64,000 nt of DNA. Source: Minicystis rosea. GTDB taxonomy: Bacteria; Myxococcota_A; Polyangia; Polyangiales; Polyangiaceae. This document shows, one piece after another, positions 24,904 to 33,358 of this stretch. The stretch's first letter is position 1, and each line of letters starts with the position of its first letter. A program made the translations under genes and the position numbers. The notes under the pieces are model-generated. The model was not told where the DNA came from, did not search any database, and was given only the letters and a program-made list of their open reading frames with translations. The DNA is taken from positions 3,252,501-3,316,500 of the forward strand of contig CP016211.1 in NCBI GenBank assembly GCA_001931535.1, in the 5' to 3' direction.

Positions 24904-26022
24904 ATGAACCCTCTCGACGAGCTCGCCATCCTGCTCCGCCCCGCCGGCGGCGGCCTCTACTTGGTCTCCACCGGCCGCGCCGAGCAGCTCGCGCTCCAGC
25001 GACGCCTGTACGGCGCGGCCACCGACGCCGACGTCGACGCCCATTGGCGCGACGCGCTCGCCCGCATCGTCTCGGCGCGCGGCTTCATCCTCGGCATTCC
25101 CTCGGATGTCGGCGCGGGCTTCCGTCGCGGCGCCAACCTCGGACCGCAGGCCATCCGCAGCGCGCTCCTCGAAGACGATCCGAGCTTCCCCGAGCGCCTC
25201 GCCGCGGACGGCATCGTCGATCTCGGCGACGTCTTCGTCGTGCCGCAGCTCCTCCACGACGACATGCTTTCCGCCTCGCAGCAGGAAGCTTCGCGTCGCG
25301 CCGTCTACCCCGACGTCGATCCCGCGATTCGCGCAGCGCTCCCCGTGTCGCCGCTCTCCATCGCCGAGCGCGCGCTCGATCTGGTCTTCACGCTGAACCC
25401 GCGCGCCCGCCCCATCCTGCTCGGCGGCGATCACTCCACCGCCTGGCCCGCAGCCGCGGCGCTCTCACGCGTGCGCCGCGAGCCGTGGGGCATCGTTCAA
25501 TCCGACGCGCACACCGATCTGCTCGCCGAGCGCCTCGGCATCACCTACTGCTTCGCGACCTGGTCGTACCACGCCAACGAGCGCCTCGGCCGCAACGGTC
25601 GCCTCACGCAGGTCGGCATCCGCGCCACGCGCCACGATCGCGGTCACTGGGAGAGCTCGCTCGGCGTCCGCCAATTCTGGGCCGACGCGTGCCGCGCCCA
25701 CCCTGCCGAGTCGCTCGACGCCGTCCTCGCCCACGTGAAATCGACCGGCGTGCGCGGGGTCTACTTCTCCAACGACATCGACGGCACCGACGAAGCTTGG
25801 GCCTCCGCGACCGGCACGCCCGAGCCCATGGGCCTCGATCCCGAGTGGCTCGTGGAGCTCATCCGCCGCCTCGGTCGCGAGGTCGGCCTCCTCGGCGGCG
25901 ACATCATGGAGGTCGCGCCCCCGCTCGGCCCCACCCCCGAAGCCGCTGCGCGCACCGTCGCGCTGGCCGCGCGCTACCTCCGCGAGACCATCGCCGCCAT
26001 CGTCACCGGCAAGCAGGTCTGA
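24904..26022 (+). CDS. Arginase/agmatinase/formiminoglutamase-family ureohydrolase
   Basis: Protein of 372 aa. The metal-binding signatures of the ureohydrolase superfamily are intact: LGGDHSTAW, QSDAHTDLL, and YFSNDIDGTDE (the SxDxDxxD pattern), supplying His and Asp ligands for the di-manganese site; GLLGGDIMEVAPPLGP closes the domain. An N-terminal extension of about 60 residues precedes FILGIPSDVGAGFRRGANLG. The superfamily removes urea or formamide from guanidino and formimino substrates. Its place downstream of two arginine-deiminase homologues suggests a shared guanidino substrate, but the specificity loop is not diagnostic. Confidence 0.88.
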   Translation: MNPLDELAILLRPAGGGLYLVSTGRAEQLALQRRLYGAATDADVDAHWRDALARIVSARGFILGIPSDVGAGFRRGANLGPQAIRSALLEDDPSFPERLAADGIVDLGDVFVVPQLLHDDMLSASQQEASRRAVYPDVDPAIRAALPVSPLSIAERALDLVFTLNPRARPILLGGDHSTAWPAAAALSRVRREPWGIVQSDAHTDLLAERLGITYCFATWSYHANERLGRNGRLTQVGIRATRHDRGHWESSLGVRQFWADACRAHPAESLDAVLAHVKSTGVRGVYFSNDIDGTDEAWASATGTPEPMGLDPEWLVELIRRLGREVGLLGGDIMEVAPPLGPTPEAAARTVALAARYLRETIAAIVTGKQV

Positions 26023-26041
26023 GCCACCTACACGCACGCAT

Positions 26042-26116
26042 GAGCGTCGCGTGCCACAGCGGTGGCGTGACCAATCGTTCTCGTGAAGGTTGGGTAAGCC
26101 CATCCACGCGACGCTC
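26042..26116. repeat. 12 bp perfect inverted repeat in a convergent gap
   Basis: GAGCGTCGCGTG (26042-26053) and CACGCGACGCTC (26105-26116) are perfect reverse complements with 51 bp between them; the spacer contains GCCAC-AGCG-GTGGC. It lies 20 bp past the arginase-family stop, in the 197 bp gap before the convergent lipoprotein gene, and may be a terminator or a relic of a mobile element. No other gene is seen in the gap. Confidence 0.5.
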
Positions 26117-26219
26117 GTCGCGGACATTGGCGGGCCAGCCACCAAGCGCCCGCTCGTCGTCACGAAGGTCGTGGAGGCACGTGGGATTGCATCACGCGTC
26201 GCGGTGGTGCGTGCGGCGG

Positions 26220-26609
26220 TCAATCGTCGTCGTCGGACAGGCCCGCGACGGCGTGCGATCCATGCAGCGCGGCGCCGCCGAAGTCGCCGTCCTCGGTGCA
26301 GTGGAGCTGGGGCGGCAGGCGGCGCGAGGAGCCGTAGACCCAGAGGAACTCGCGTCGCTTCGCCTCGCACGTGGTCGGAATCGGTGCCTCCTGATCCGCC
26401 CGATAGGCGATACGGGCCGGCACCGCTCTAGAGACGTCATCGCCGTTCGATCGGCTGCGGTGCGACGACGACGAGAGCACGCCGGCCACGACGGTCGCCG
26501 CAGTGGCCGCAGCGAGGGCGCCGGCCACCTTGCCCGCGGACGAGCCGCAGCCGGTGAGTGAAGCGCAGACGACGACGCAGACCAAGGATCGGGCGAACGC
26601 TCGCATCAT
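26220..26609 (-). CDS. Small lipoprotein of unknown function
   Basis: Protein of 129 aa. ATG at 26609 (or the next codon, also ATG). The signal ends in the lipobox LTGC (VCASLTGCGSS). A hydrophobic Ala/Val stretch follows (VAGALAAATAATVVAGVLSS), then a charged tail with an acidic end (SDDDD). It resembles the many short orphan lipoproteins of Myxococcota; no domain is recognised. Confidence 0.65.
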   Translation of the reverse strand: MMRAFARSLVCVVVCASLTGCGSSAGKVAGALAAATAATVVAGVLSSSSHRSRSNGDDVSRAVPARIAYRADQEAPIPTTCEAKRREFLWVYGSSRRLPPQLHCTEDGDFGGAALHGSHAVAGLSDDDD

Positions 26610-26744
26610 GCGCGCTCGAACTGCAACGCCCGTACCGCCCTGCGCACGGCTTCCCGATCGCCCCCTGGCATGTGCTCCGCGCCTTCCGCGCGACGCTGGA
26701 GGGAGCGCGCGGCCCTGATGGCGCTCCCTTCGCGTGGCCCGGTC

Positions 26745-27437
26745 TCACTCGCGCACGGAGAGGTAGTCGACCAGCGCGATCGTGCCGGTGTCGCTCTTGG
26801 TGCCGAGCACGACCATCCAGCTCGGATCGTTCGCGGGCGGCGCGGCGCAGTCCGTGGCCAGCGTCGTCCACACGCCGCGCGGCGTGCTCGCATCGCTGCT
26901 CACGCTGCACGCGGTGTAGCCGTTGACGTTGGTGATCTGGAACGTCACGTCGCCGCTCAAGAGGAAGACGCGCGCAGTGATGCGCGACGGCCCCGTCACC
27001 GGCGTGCCGCCGGGGTACGACGCGAACGCCTGCACCAGGCTCGACGTCGCCCCCGGGCTGACGCTGAGCAGCGCCGCGCTGGTCGCGCCCGGCGCATCGG
27101 TGACGAACCGCACGTAGGAGCTCAAGGTGCCGGGGTTCGGCGCGTTGCCTGGCACCGACAGGTTGGCATGCCAGAAGAGCACGTTGTTCGGCAGCGAGAG
27201 GCTGAACGGGTTCGAGCCGCCGTCGTAGAACGAGGGCACCTGGTACGTGGCCAAGCTCTGCCCCGCGGGCAGCGAGAGATCGCGATTGAACAAGTGCTCG
27301 ATGCCGAGCAGCGCCGACGCAGCCTCGCCGGTGTTCACTTCCTCCGCGCCTTCGCTCGAGCTCTCGTCGACGTCGCCGGCGGCGCAGGCGGAGAGGGCGA
27401 GCGAGGCGAGGACAGCGAGAATCATCTTCGTGTTCAT
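26745..27437 (-). CDS. Secreted lipoprotein of unknown function
   Basis: Protein of 230 aa. Signal and lipobox: MNTKMILAVLASLALSACAA (LSAC). An acidic linker (DESSSEGAEEVNTGE) leads into an all-beta body with RITARVFLLSGDVTFQITN and WMVVLGTKSDTGTIALVDYL, which resembles a carbohydrate-binding or jelly-roll domain, a resemblance from pattern only. No catalytic motif is visible. Confidence 0.75.
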   Translation of the reverse strand: MNTKMILAVLASLALSACAAGDVDESSSEGAEEVNTGEAASALLGIEHLFNRDLSLPAGQSLATYQVPSFYDGGSNPFSLSLPNNVLFWHANLSVPGNAPNPGTLSSYVRFVTDAPGATSAALLSVSPGATSSLVQAFASYPGGTPVTGPSRITARVFLLSGDVTFQITNVNGYTACSVSSDASTPRGVWTTLATDCAAPPANDPSWMVVLGTKSDTGTIALVDYLSVRE

Positions 27438-27599
27438 GGTCGTAGCTCCGTGGTGTCGGGTCGTGATGCGCTCGCTCCGGCCCGATGCCGCGCAGCGCGT
27501 TCGGCTCTACAGCACGGCGCAGGCCAGCCCGTTCCCTGCAAAATCCCCGAGAAATCACGCTCGTTTGCGACGCACGGCCAGTGCATGCACGTGCGCACG

Positions 27600-27623
27600 G
27601 CGTGCGGCGCACAGTCCGCACGC
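27600..27623 (-). terminator. Hairpin downstream of mutS
   Basis: GCGTGCGG (27600-27607), 8 nt loop, CCGCACGC (27616-27623): perfect 8 bp stem 90 bp beyond the mutS stop on its strand. Next to it are two abutting palindromes, GTGCATGCAC (27581-27590) and GTGCGCAC (27591-27598), which could be an operator for the lipoprotein gene that starts at 27437. The 275 bp gap holds no gene. Confidence 0.5.
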
Positions 27624-27712
27624 TCCACGAGCAGCGCTCGACACACCCTTGCGTGATGGGCGAGCCTCGGCCAGCTCTCGACGCCGCATGCGCTCCATCA
27701 GCGCACGCGGCA

Positions 27713-30364
27713 CTAGCCCTGGCTCGCCATGGCCTTGAGCTTCACCACGAGAGCGAGCGCATCGAGGGGCGTGAGGCGCTCGACGTCGACGACCTTGAGG
27801 GTGTCGATCACCGGCCCTCCCGCCGCGGCTTCGGCCTTGGGAGCGAAGAGATCGAGCTGCACCGTGCCTGCCTTGCTCTTGCCGCGAAGGCTCGCGTGGC
27901 GGCCGCCGGGGAGCGCGGCGCCGGACTCCAGCGTGCCGAGGATGGCCTTGGCGCGGGCCAGCACGCCTTCGCCGATGCCGGCGAGGCGGGCCACGGCGAT
28001 GCCGTAGCTGCGGCTCGCGGGGCCGGGGACGAGCTTGTGGAGGAAGACCACGTCGTCGCCGTGCTCGCGCGCGGCCACGGAGTGGTTGGCGATGCCCGAG
28101 GCTTGTTTCGCGAGCTCGGTGAGCTCGTGGTAGTGCGTCGCGAACAAGGCGCGGCAACCGATGACGTCGTGCAGGTGCTCGGCCACGGCCCACGCGATCG
28201 AGAGACCGTCGTAGGTGCTCGTCCCGCGGCCGATCTCGTCGAGGATGACCAGCGAGCGTCGCGTCGCCTCGCGCAGAATGCCGGCGGTCTCGCGCATCTC
28301 CACCATGAAGGTGCTCTCGCCGCGGGCCACGTTGTCGCTCGCGCCGACGCGGGAGAGGATGCGATCGACGACGCCGATGCGAGCGCGCTTCGCGGGCACG
28401 TAGCTGCCCATCTGCGCGAGGATCACCGTCAGCGCGACCTGCCGCATGAAGGTCGATTTGCCGGCCATGTTGGGCCCGGTGATGAGCCAGAGGCGCTCGC
28501 CGGCGAGATCGAGCTGGGCGTCGTTGGGCACGAAGCGCCCCGCGGCCGCGAAGCGCTCGACCACGGGATGGCGGCCATCTTCGAGGGCGATGACATCGCC
28601 GCCGTCGACCACGGGGCGCTCGTAGTCGTGCCGGTGCGCAAGGTCGGCGAGGGCCGAGGCCACGTCCCACTCAGCCAGCGCCCGCGCCAGCTTCTTGATG
28701 CGATCGGAGGCCGACGCGGCGGCGGAGAGCAGGTCCTTCCAGACCTCGGTCTCGATCTCCAGCGCGCGGGCCTCGGCGTGCTCGATCTTGTCCGCGAGCT
28801 CGTCGAGCTCGTCGTTGGTGTAGCGCTCGCCGCCGGCGATCGTCTGCTTGCGGCGCCAGGCCTTCGGCACCTTGGACAGGTGGCTCTTCGTGACCTCGAT
28901 GTAGTAGCCGAAGACGCTGTTGTATTTGACCTTGAGCGAAGCCGCGCCCGTCTGCGTGCGCAGATCGACCTCGAGCTTCGCCACCAGCTCGGCGCCGTTC
29001 TTCTTCACGGCGGTGAGCTCGTCGAGCTTCTTGTCGAAGCCCTCGCGCACCACGCCGCCCTCGCGCGCGTGCGGCGGCGGCCTGTCGACCAGCGCGTCCA
29101 CGAGCTTCTGCGCGAGGTCCGCGACCACGTCGATGTCGGTCTCGAGCAGCTCGGCGGCGGCGGGATCGGGGATGGTCTTCACGGCGGCCGCGGCGCGGGG
29201 CGCGGCGAGCAGCCCGTCGCGGAGGTGGCCGAGCTCGCGCGGGGTCGCCTCGCGCAGCGCCGCGCGCACCGCGAGCCGCTCCAGATCGCCGACGCCTGCG
29301 AGCGCTTCACGCAGCTCGTCGCGGGCGCGCGCGTGCTGCACGAAGAGATCGACCTGATCGAGCCGCATCCGGATGGCGTGCACGTCCACGAGCGGCGAGA
29401 GCAGCCGGCGACGAAGGAGCCGCGCGCCCGCGGGCGTGACCGTCGCATCGATGACGTCGAGCAACGATCCGGTGCGACCGCCGTCACTCGCGCGCACGAG
29501 CTCGAGGTGCACCTGCGCCGTCTCGTCGATGCGCAGCGCGCCCCCGGGATCGTGCCGCACGATGCGTCGCACCGGCAACCGCGCGCCCGGCGTGCACCGC
29601 CGCGCGAAGCGCAGCACCCGCGCCGCCGCCCGCAACGCGAGCGGCGGATGCTCGGTCCGCGCGGTCGCGAAGAGCGGCTCCTCCACCGCATCGTCGATGG
29701 CCGGCTCCACGTCGGCGGACGCGAGCTCGTCATCATCCCGAAGCGCCGCGCGCGGCGCCGAGAGCGAGATCGCGGCGCGCACCTCGGCGAGCCCCTTGGA
29801 GAACAGGATCTCGCGCGGATCCGCGCGCGACAGCTCCACCAGCAATGCCGCCGAGTCGGGCACGACGGAGGCCGCGAGCTCGCCGGTCGAGAGATCGAGC
29901 AGCGCGACGCCGAGGCTCCCCTGCCCCGGAATCGTGCCCGGCGTGGCCTCGCCGGCATCGACGGCAGCGAGGTAGTGGTTCGCGCGGGCGTCGAGCTGAT
30001 CGGTCTCCGTCACCGTGCCCGGCGTGACCACGCGCACGACCTGGCGCGGCACGATCCCCTTCACCTTGGAGGGGTCGGCCATCTGCTCGCAGATCGCAAC
30101 CTTGTATCCCTTGGCCAGGAGCCGCGCGACGTATCCGGCCGCCGCGTGGTGCGGCACGCCCGCCATCGGCGTCGGCTCGGGCTGATCCTTGTCGCGTGCC
30201 GTGAGCGTCAGGTTGAGCTCACGCGCCACGAGCACGGCGTCCTGATGGAACGTCTCGTAGAAGTCGCCCATGCGGAAGAAGAGGACGGCGTCCGGCTGCA
30301 CGCTCTTCGCCTCGTCCCATTGGCGCATGAACGGCGTGATCTTCTTCTTCGGCGATGCCTCCAC
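27713..30364 (-). CDS. mutS: DNA mismatch repair ATPase MutS
   Basis: Protein of 883 aa, GTG start at 30364. The mismatch-recognition domain has the essential Phe-x-Glu (RMGDFYETF), followed by PTPMAGVPHHA, the connector and lever domains, and the clamp. The C-terminal ATPase is complete: Walker A GPNMAGKSTFMRQ near residue 630, then MVEMRETAGILREA, Walker B LVILDEIGRGTSTYDGLSIA and ATHYHELTEL. It recognises mispaired bases and recruits MutL. No mutL is in the window. Single gene with a 366 bp upstream gap. Confidence 0.97.
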   Translation of the reverse strand: MEASPKKKITPFMRQWDEAKSVQPDAVLFFRMGDFYETFHQDAVLVARELNLTLTARDKDQPEPTPMAGVPHHAAAGYVARLLAKGYKVAICEQMADPSKVKGIVPRQVVRVVTPGTVTETDQLDARANHYLAAVDAGEATPGTIPGQGSLGVALLDLSTGELAASVVPDSAALLVELSRADPREILFSKGLAEVRAAISLSAPRAALRDDDELASADVEPAIDDAVEEPLFATARTEHPPLALRAAARVLRFARRCTPGARLPVRRIVRHDPGGALRIDETAQVHLELVRASDGGRTGSLLDVIDATVTPAGARLLRRRLLSPLVDVHAIRMRLDQVDLFVQHARARDELREALAGVGDLERLAVRAALREATPRELGHLRDGLLAAPRAAAAVKTIPDPAAAELLETDIDVVADLAQKLVDALVDRPPPHAREGGVVREGFDKKLDELTAVKKNGAELVAKLEVDLRTQTGAASLKVKYNSVFGYYIEVTKSHLSKVPKAWRRKQTIAGGERYTNDELDELADKIEHAEARALEIETEVWKDLLSAAASASDRIKKLARALAEWDVASALADLAHRHDYERPVVDGGDVIALEDGRHPVVERFAAAGRFVPNDAQLDLAGERLWLITGPNMAGKSTFMRQVALTVILAQMGSYVPAKRARIGVVDRILSRVGASDNVARGESTFMVEMRETAGILREATRRSLVILDEIGRGTSTYDGLSIAWAVAEHLHDVIGCRALFATHYHELTELAKQASGIANHSVAAREHGDDVVFLHKLVPGPASRSYGIAVARLAGIGEGVLARAKAILGTLESGAALPGGRHASLRGKSKAGTVQLDLFAPKAEAAAGGPVIDTLKVVDVERLTPLDALALVVKLKAMASQG

Positions 30365-30730
30365 GGGGCGACGGGTTAGCGCGAGCCGGCGGCGGGGTCA
30401 TCCGGGATCGTGGGCCACCTCGCCGCCCGTCCACGAAGACCCTTCGATCCTGGAAGAAAGCGCGATGCGCCGGCGCTCGTCAGCGCAGACACGAGAGGCC
30501 ATCGTCCGCACTGCGGCGGCCGACGCGCCCCCTCGACGACCGGCGCGTCGGCAACCCGAGCCCGCTCGCTCGCGATCCAAGCACGCGCTGACGACGGTCG
30601 AGGCTACTTCGCTGGGGTCGTCCGATGCGCTCAGCTCGAACGACGTCCCAACCGCAGGAGCACGCCTCAGCCTCCCGCTCCTCGAATGCACGAGCGATGA
30701 GGAGCGCCTCTACCGCGCGCGGCTCGGCGC
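30365..30730. other. Intergenic region upstream of mutS, no gene seen
   Basis: 366 bp between the mutS start and the stop of the poly-Ser lipoprotein gene, both on the minus strand. Open frames here are short and have shadow-like composition. It should hold the mutS promoter. GAGCGCC (30702-30708) can pair with GGCGCTC (30726-30732) across the lipoprotein stop, a weak terminator candidate. Confidence 0.4.
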
Positions 30731-31390
30731 TCAGTTCGTGTTCCCCTCGATGTTCAGAGTCCACTCGTTCGATGGACCGCAGGCGCCGCCCGACAGGTAT
30801 CGAACCTCGAGCGTGAGCCAGGTGGTGTCGTCGACGGTGAGCGTGTCGCCCCACGAGTCCGTCACGATCGCAGGATTGCCGATGCCCTGCTTGGCGCTGC
30901 CGGAGCACGTCGCAGAAACGTCGTCGCCCATGTAGACGAAGAGACCGTACGACGTGCTCGGCGGCGACGTGAGCGTCGCGGTGTAGCTGAGGCTCGGAAA
31001 GTCGAAGATCGAGCTCACCGACTCGACCACTTGAACCTTGAGCCAGCGCGAGGTGTCGCCCGTGGCCGTGCGCACCTGATGATTGTCGTCGCCGTCGATG
31101 GCCGAGAGCGTTTCGGCGCTCGGACAGGCGACGGGCGCAGTGAAGTCGCACGTCGACCCGCTGGAGCTCGAGCTCGATGAGGAGCTGCTCGACGAGGAGC
31201 TGGTCGACGACGAGCTGCTCGACGTGCTGCCGGAGGACGAGCCGCTCGAGGATGCGGACGTGTCGCCCGTGGAAACGGAGCCTCCGGCTCCACCGCCGCC
31301 GACATCTTCTCCGTCGATCTGAGCGCCTTTGGCACAAGCGACGAGAAAGGCACCGGCGCACAAGAGCACGAAAGCATTCGAGGATCGCAC
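30731..31390 (-). CDS. Lipoprotein with long poly-serine linker
   Basis: Protein of 219 aa; GTG at 31390 opens a lipoprotein signal (VLLCAGAFLVACAKG, lipobox LVAC). After a Gly-rich patch, residues about 42-78 are almost pure serine, tethering a C-terminal beta domain (DFTAPVACPSAETLSAI, YTATLTSPPSTSYGLFVYMG, WLTLEVRYLSGG) that looks like a small pre-peptidase C-terminal or CBM-type sandwich. This signal-Ser linker-beta domain plan is frequent in Myxococcota lipoproteins. Function unknown. Confidence 0.78.
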   Translation of the reverse strand: MRSSNAFVLLCAGAFLVACAKGAQIDGEDVGGGGAGGSVSTGDTSASSSGSSSGSTSSSSSSTSSSSSSSSSSSSSSGSTCDFTAPVACPSAETLSAIDGDDNHQVRTATGDTSRWLKVQVVESVSSIFDFPSLSYTATLTSPPSTSYGLFVYMGDDVSATCSGSAKQGIGNPAIVTDSWGDTLTVDDTTWLTLEVRYLSGGACGPSNEWTLNIEGNTN

Positions 31391-31746
31391 CCTTGCATCG
31401 TACGGAGCGGGACGCCGCCCGCAATGGGGCTGCGCGACGACGAGCGCATGAACGCTGCGGCGCTGAGCCGCCCCACACCGCCCCTGCAAGCCGGCTGAAC
31501 TCCCACGTCCCTCGATTTCGCGGCCTGCGTCGCTCTGCCAGCCCCCGTCGAGCCGCCCTCTTCCGCAGCTCCCAATGCCCGCCTTCCGGTCGGACCGCCG
31601 TCTGCTCGATTCGAAGCACCGGCTCCGGTCGGGCGACCGTCGCTCGATGCGAGCCATGGGCAGCCGGTCCGGCCGCCCGGCACCGGCCTCGAGCGCCGAA
31701 ACGTCGCGACGCATGGGAGCTCCTGCGGCCACGATGGGCGCGCCGA
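31391..31746. other. Divergent intergenic region, no gene seen
   Basis: 356 bp between the poly-Ser lipoprotein start and the marR promoter. The open frames are Arg/Ser/Pro-rich shadows. The lipoprotein's promoter must lie at the left side; the right side ends at the marR -35 box. Confidence 0.4.
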
Positions 31747-31772
31747 TTGACATCATGGGCATATGCCCGTAA
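31747..31772 (+). promoter_or_regulatory. marR promoter with MarR operator 1 in the spacer
   Basis: TTGACA at 31747-31752 is a consensus -35. The expected -10 about 17 bp on is the AT-rich TAAAT at 31770-31774. The spacer holds GGGCATATGCCC at 31757-31768, a perfect 12 bp palindrome (ATGGGCATATGCCCGT with flanks). A second copy lies at 32244-32259. A palindrome between -35 and -10 just before a marR gene is the classic autorepression layout. Confidence 0.75.
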
Positions 31773-32207
31773 ATGTCGACGACCATGCACGAGACACCCT
31801 GCAACTGTCTCACGCTGCGCCAGGCTTCGCGGTTCCTCACGCAGCGCTACGACGAAGCGATCGCGCCGAGCGGGCTCCGCATCACCCAGTACTCGATCCT
31901 CGCGGTGCTGCACCGGCTCGGGCCGTCGAGCGTGCAGCAGCTCGCCGACGCGCTCGTGATGGATCGGTCGACGCTCGGCCACAACCTGCGGCCAATCGAG
32001 CGGAGCGGTCTCGTCGCGCTCCACGTCGATCCGGCCGACCGGCGGATGCGCCGCCTGGCGCTGACGGCACGCGGGCAGAAGGCGCTCGCCGCGGCGCGCC
32101 CGCTGTGGGAGGCGGCGCAGGCGCGCTTCGAGGCAGAGTACGGCGCGAAGGACGCGGAGGCGCTCCGTGGACTCCTCCGGCGCATGATCACGGAGGGCAC
32201 GACGTGA
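31773..32207 (+). CDS. MarR-family transcriptional regulator
   Basis: Protein of 144 aa from ATG 31773; ATG 31785 is a realistic alternative because the first overlaps the likely -10 box. The short N-terminus carries two Cys (CNCLTLRQASRFLTQRYD) as in the redox- or phenol-responsive MarR subgroup, followed by the winged helix-turn-helix: ITQYSILAVLHRLGPSSVQQ, LADALVMDRSTLGHNLRPIE, and the wing DPADRRMRRLALTARG. It is predicted to repress its own operon through the two GGGCATATGCCC sites. The two downstream genes overlap end to start, so marR, hydrolase and exporter form one operon. Confidence 0.9.
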   Translation: MSTTMHETPCNCLTLRQASRFLTQRYDEAIAPSGLRITQYSILAVLHRLGPSSVQQLADALVMDRSTLGHNLRPIERSGLVALHVDPADRRMRRLALTARGQKALAAARPLWEAAQARFEAEYGAKDAEALRGLLRRMITEGTT

Positions 32208-33358
32208 GCGAAATCCACCGTCTGCTGCCTGTCGGCACCCAATATGGGCATATGCCCATTATCGGGCCCGTCGCGACGCTCGCGCTGCTCGCCGCGGGGT
32301 GCGCGCACGCGAACGTGCCATCGTCGGTCGCACCGGCACCCGTCGCGGGCCTCGCGCTCGAGCATCGCGACGTCGTCCTGCGGGACCATCGCTTCCTCGA
32401 CGGGGAGACGCTGCCCGCGCTGCGAATCCACGTGTCGACGGCCGGCACGCCGCACCGCGACGCGCACGGCAAGATCGACAACGCCGTGCTCCTCCTGCAT
32501 TGGACGAGCGCGAGCGCGGAGGCGCTGCAGACGCCGGCGTACGTCGAGGCGCTCTACGGCCCCGGCAAGCCGCTCGACGCTCAGCGCCATTACCTCGTCT
32601 TCCTCGACAACGTCGGGCACGGCCGCTCGAGCAAGCCGAGCGACGGCCTCCGCGCCGCGTTCCCCCACTACGGATACCGCGACATGGTGGCGGTGCAGCA
32701 CGCGATCGTGCGCGAGACGCTCGGGATCGAGAGGCTGCACGCGATCGTCGGGATGTCGATGGGCGGCATGCACGGCTATCTCTGGGCGGAGACGTACCCG
32801 GACGAGGTCGAGGGCGTCATGGCCGTGGTCGCCCAGCCGACGCGGATCAGCGGGCGCAACCTCCTCTGGCGCCGCATCGTGAGCCGCACGATCCGAGCGG
32901 AGCCCGAGTACCGCGGCGGCGCCTACGATCACCCGCCGCGCGGTCTCCTCGAGGCGATGCCGCTCTTCCGGATGATGCTCGACGGCGCACCGCACCTCGA
33001 AGCGACGCTGCCGGATCGCGCCGCGGCCGATGGGTTCATCGGCCGCGCCGTGGAGCAGGCGCGCACGCTCGACGCGAACGATCTGCTCTACTCGCTCGAG
33101 TCGTCCGCCGACTACGATCCGGAGCCGGACCTCGGGCGGATCCGAGCGCGCGTGCTGTCGCTGATGTTCGCGGACGACGCGTTCAACCCGGTGGAGCTCG
33201 GCGTGATGGAGCGGCTCATGCCACGCATCGCGAACGGGCGGCTCGTCGTGCAGCCGGGGACCCGATCCTCGTTCGGGCACTTCACACAGGCGCACCCCGA
33301 GCAGTGGGCGACGCACGTCGCGACCTTCCTTCGCGATCTCGAAGGAGGCACGCGATGA
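32204..33358 (+). CDS. Lipoprotein alpha/beta hydrolase, homoserine acetyltransferase-like
   Basis: Protein of 384 aa. I choose GTG 32204: it overlaps the marR stop (GTGA) and has GGAGGG 6 bp upstream. ATG 32252 lies inside the second operator and has no ribosome binding site. The N-terminus is a lipoprotein-type signal ending LALLAAGCAHA. The mature enzyme is an alpha/beta hydrolase close to the MetX family: FLDNVGHGRSSKPSDG (oxyanion region), nucleophile elbow GMSMGGMHGY (Ser), MFADDAFNP (Asp) and SSFGHFTQAHP (His). MetX relatives move acetyl groups, but an exported lipoprotein is more likely an esterase acting on an outside compound. Co-transcription with a MarR regulator and an MFS pump suggests a detoxification unit. 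Confidence 0.85.
   Translation: MSEIHRLLPVGTQYGHMPIIGPVATLALLAAGCAHANVPSSVAPAPVAGLALEHRDVVLRDHRFLDGETLPALRIHVSTAGTPHRDAHGKIDNAVLLLHWTSASAEALQTPAYVEALYGPGKPLDAQRHYLVFLDNVGHGRSSKPSDGLRAAFPHYGYRDMVAVQHAIVRETLGIERLHAIVGMSMGGMHGYLWAETYPDEVEGVMAVVAQPTRISGRNLLWRRIVSRTIRAEPEYRGGAYDHPPRGLLEAMPLFRMMLDGAPHLEATLPDRAAADGFIGRAVEQARTLDANDLLYSLESSADYDPEPDLGRIRARVLSLMFADDAFNPVELGVMERLMPRIANGRLVVQPGTRSSFGHFTQAHPEQWATHVATFLRDLEGGTR
32244..32259. promoter_or_regulatory. MarR operator 2 (perfect 16 bp palindrome)
   Basis: ATGGGCATATGCCCAT is perfectly palindromic and shares its 12 bp core with the site before marR. It lies 40 bp inside the hydrolase reading frame. It could control an internal promoter, act as a roadblock to elongating polymerase, or help form a repression loop about 490 bp long with site 1. 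Confidence 0.75.

Noticed and set aside
20042..26022. Standard arginine deiminase (arc) operon
   Set aside because: There is no ornithine carbamoyltransferase, carbamate kinase or arginine/ornithine antiporter.
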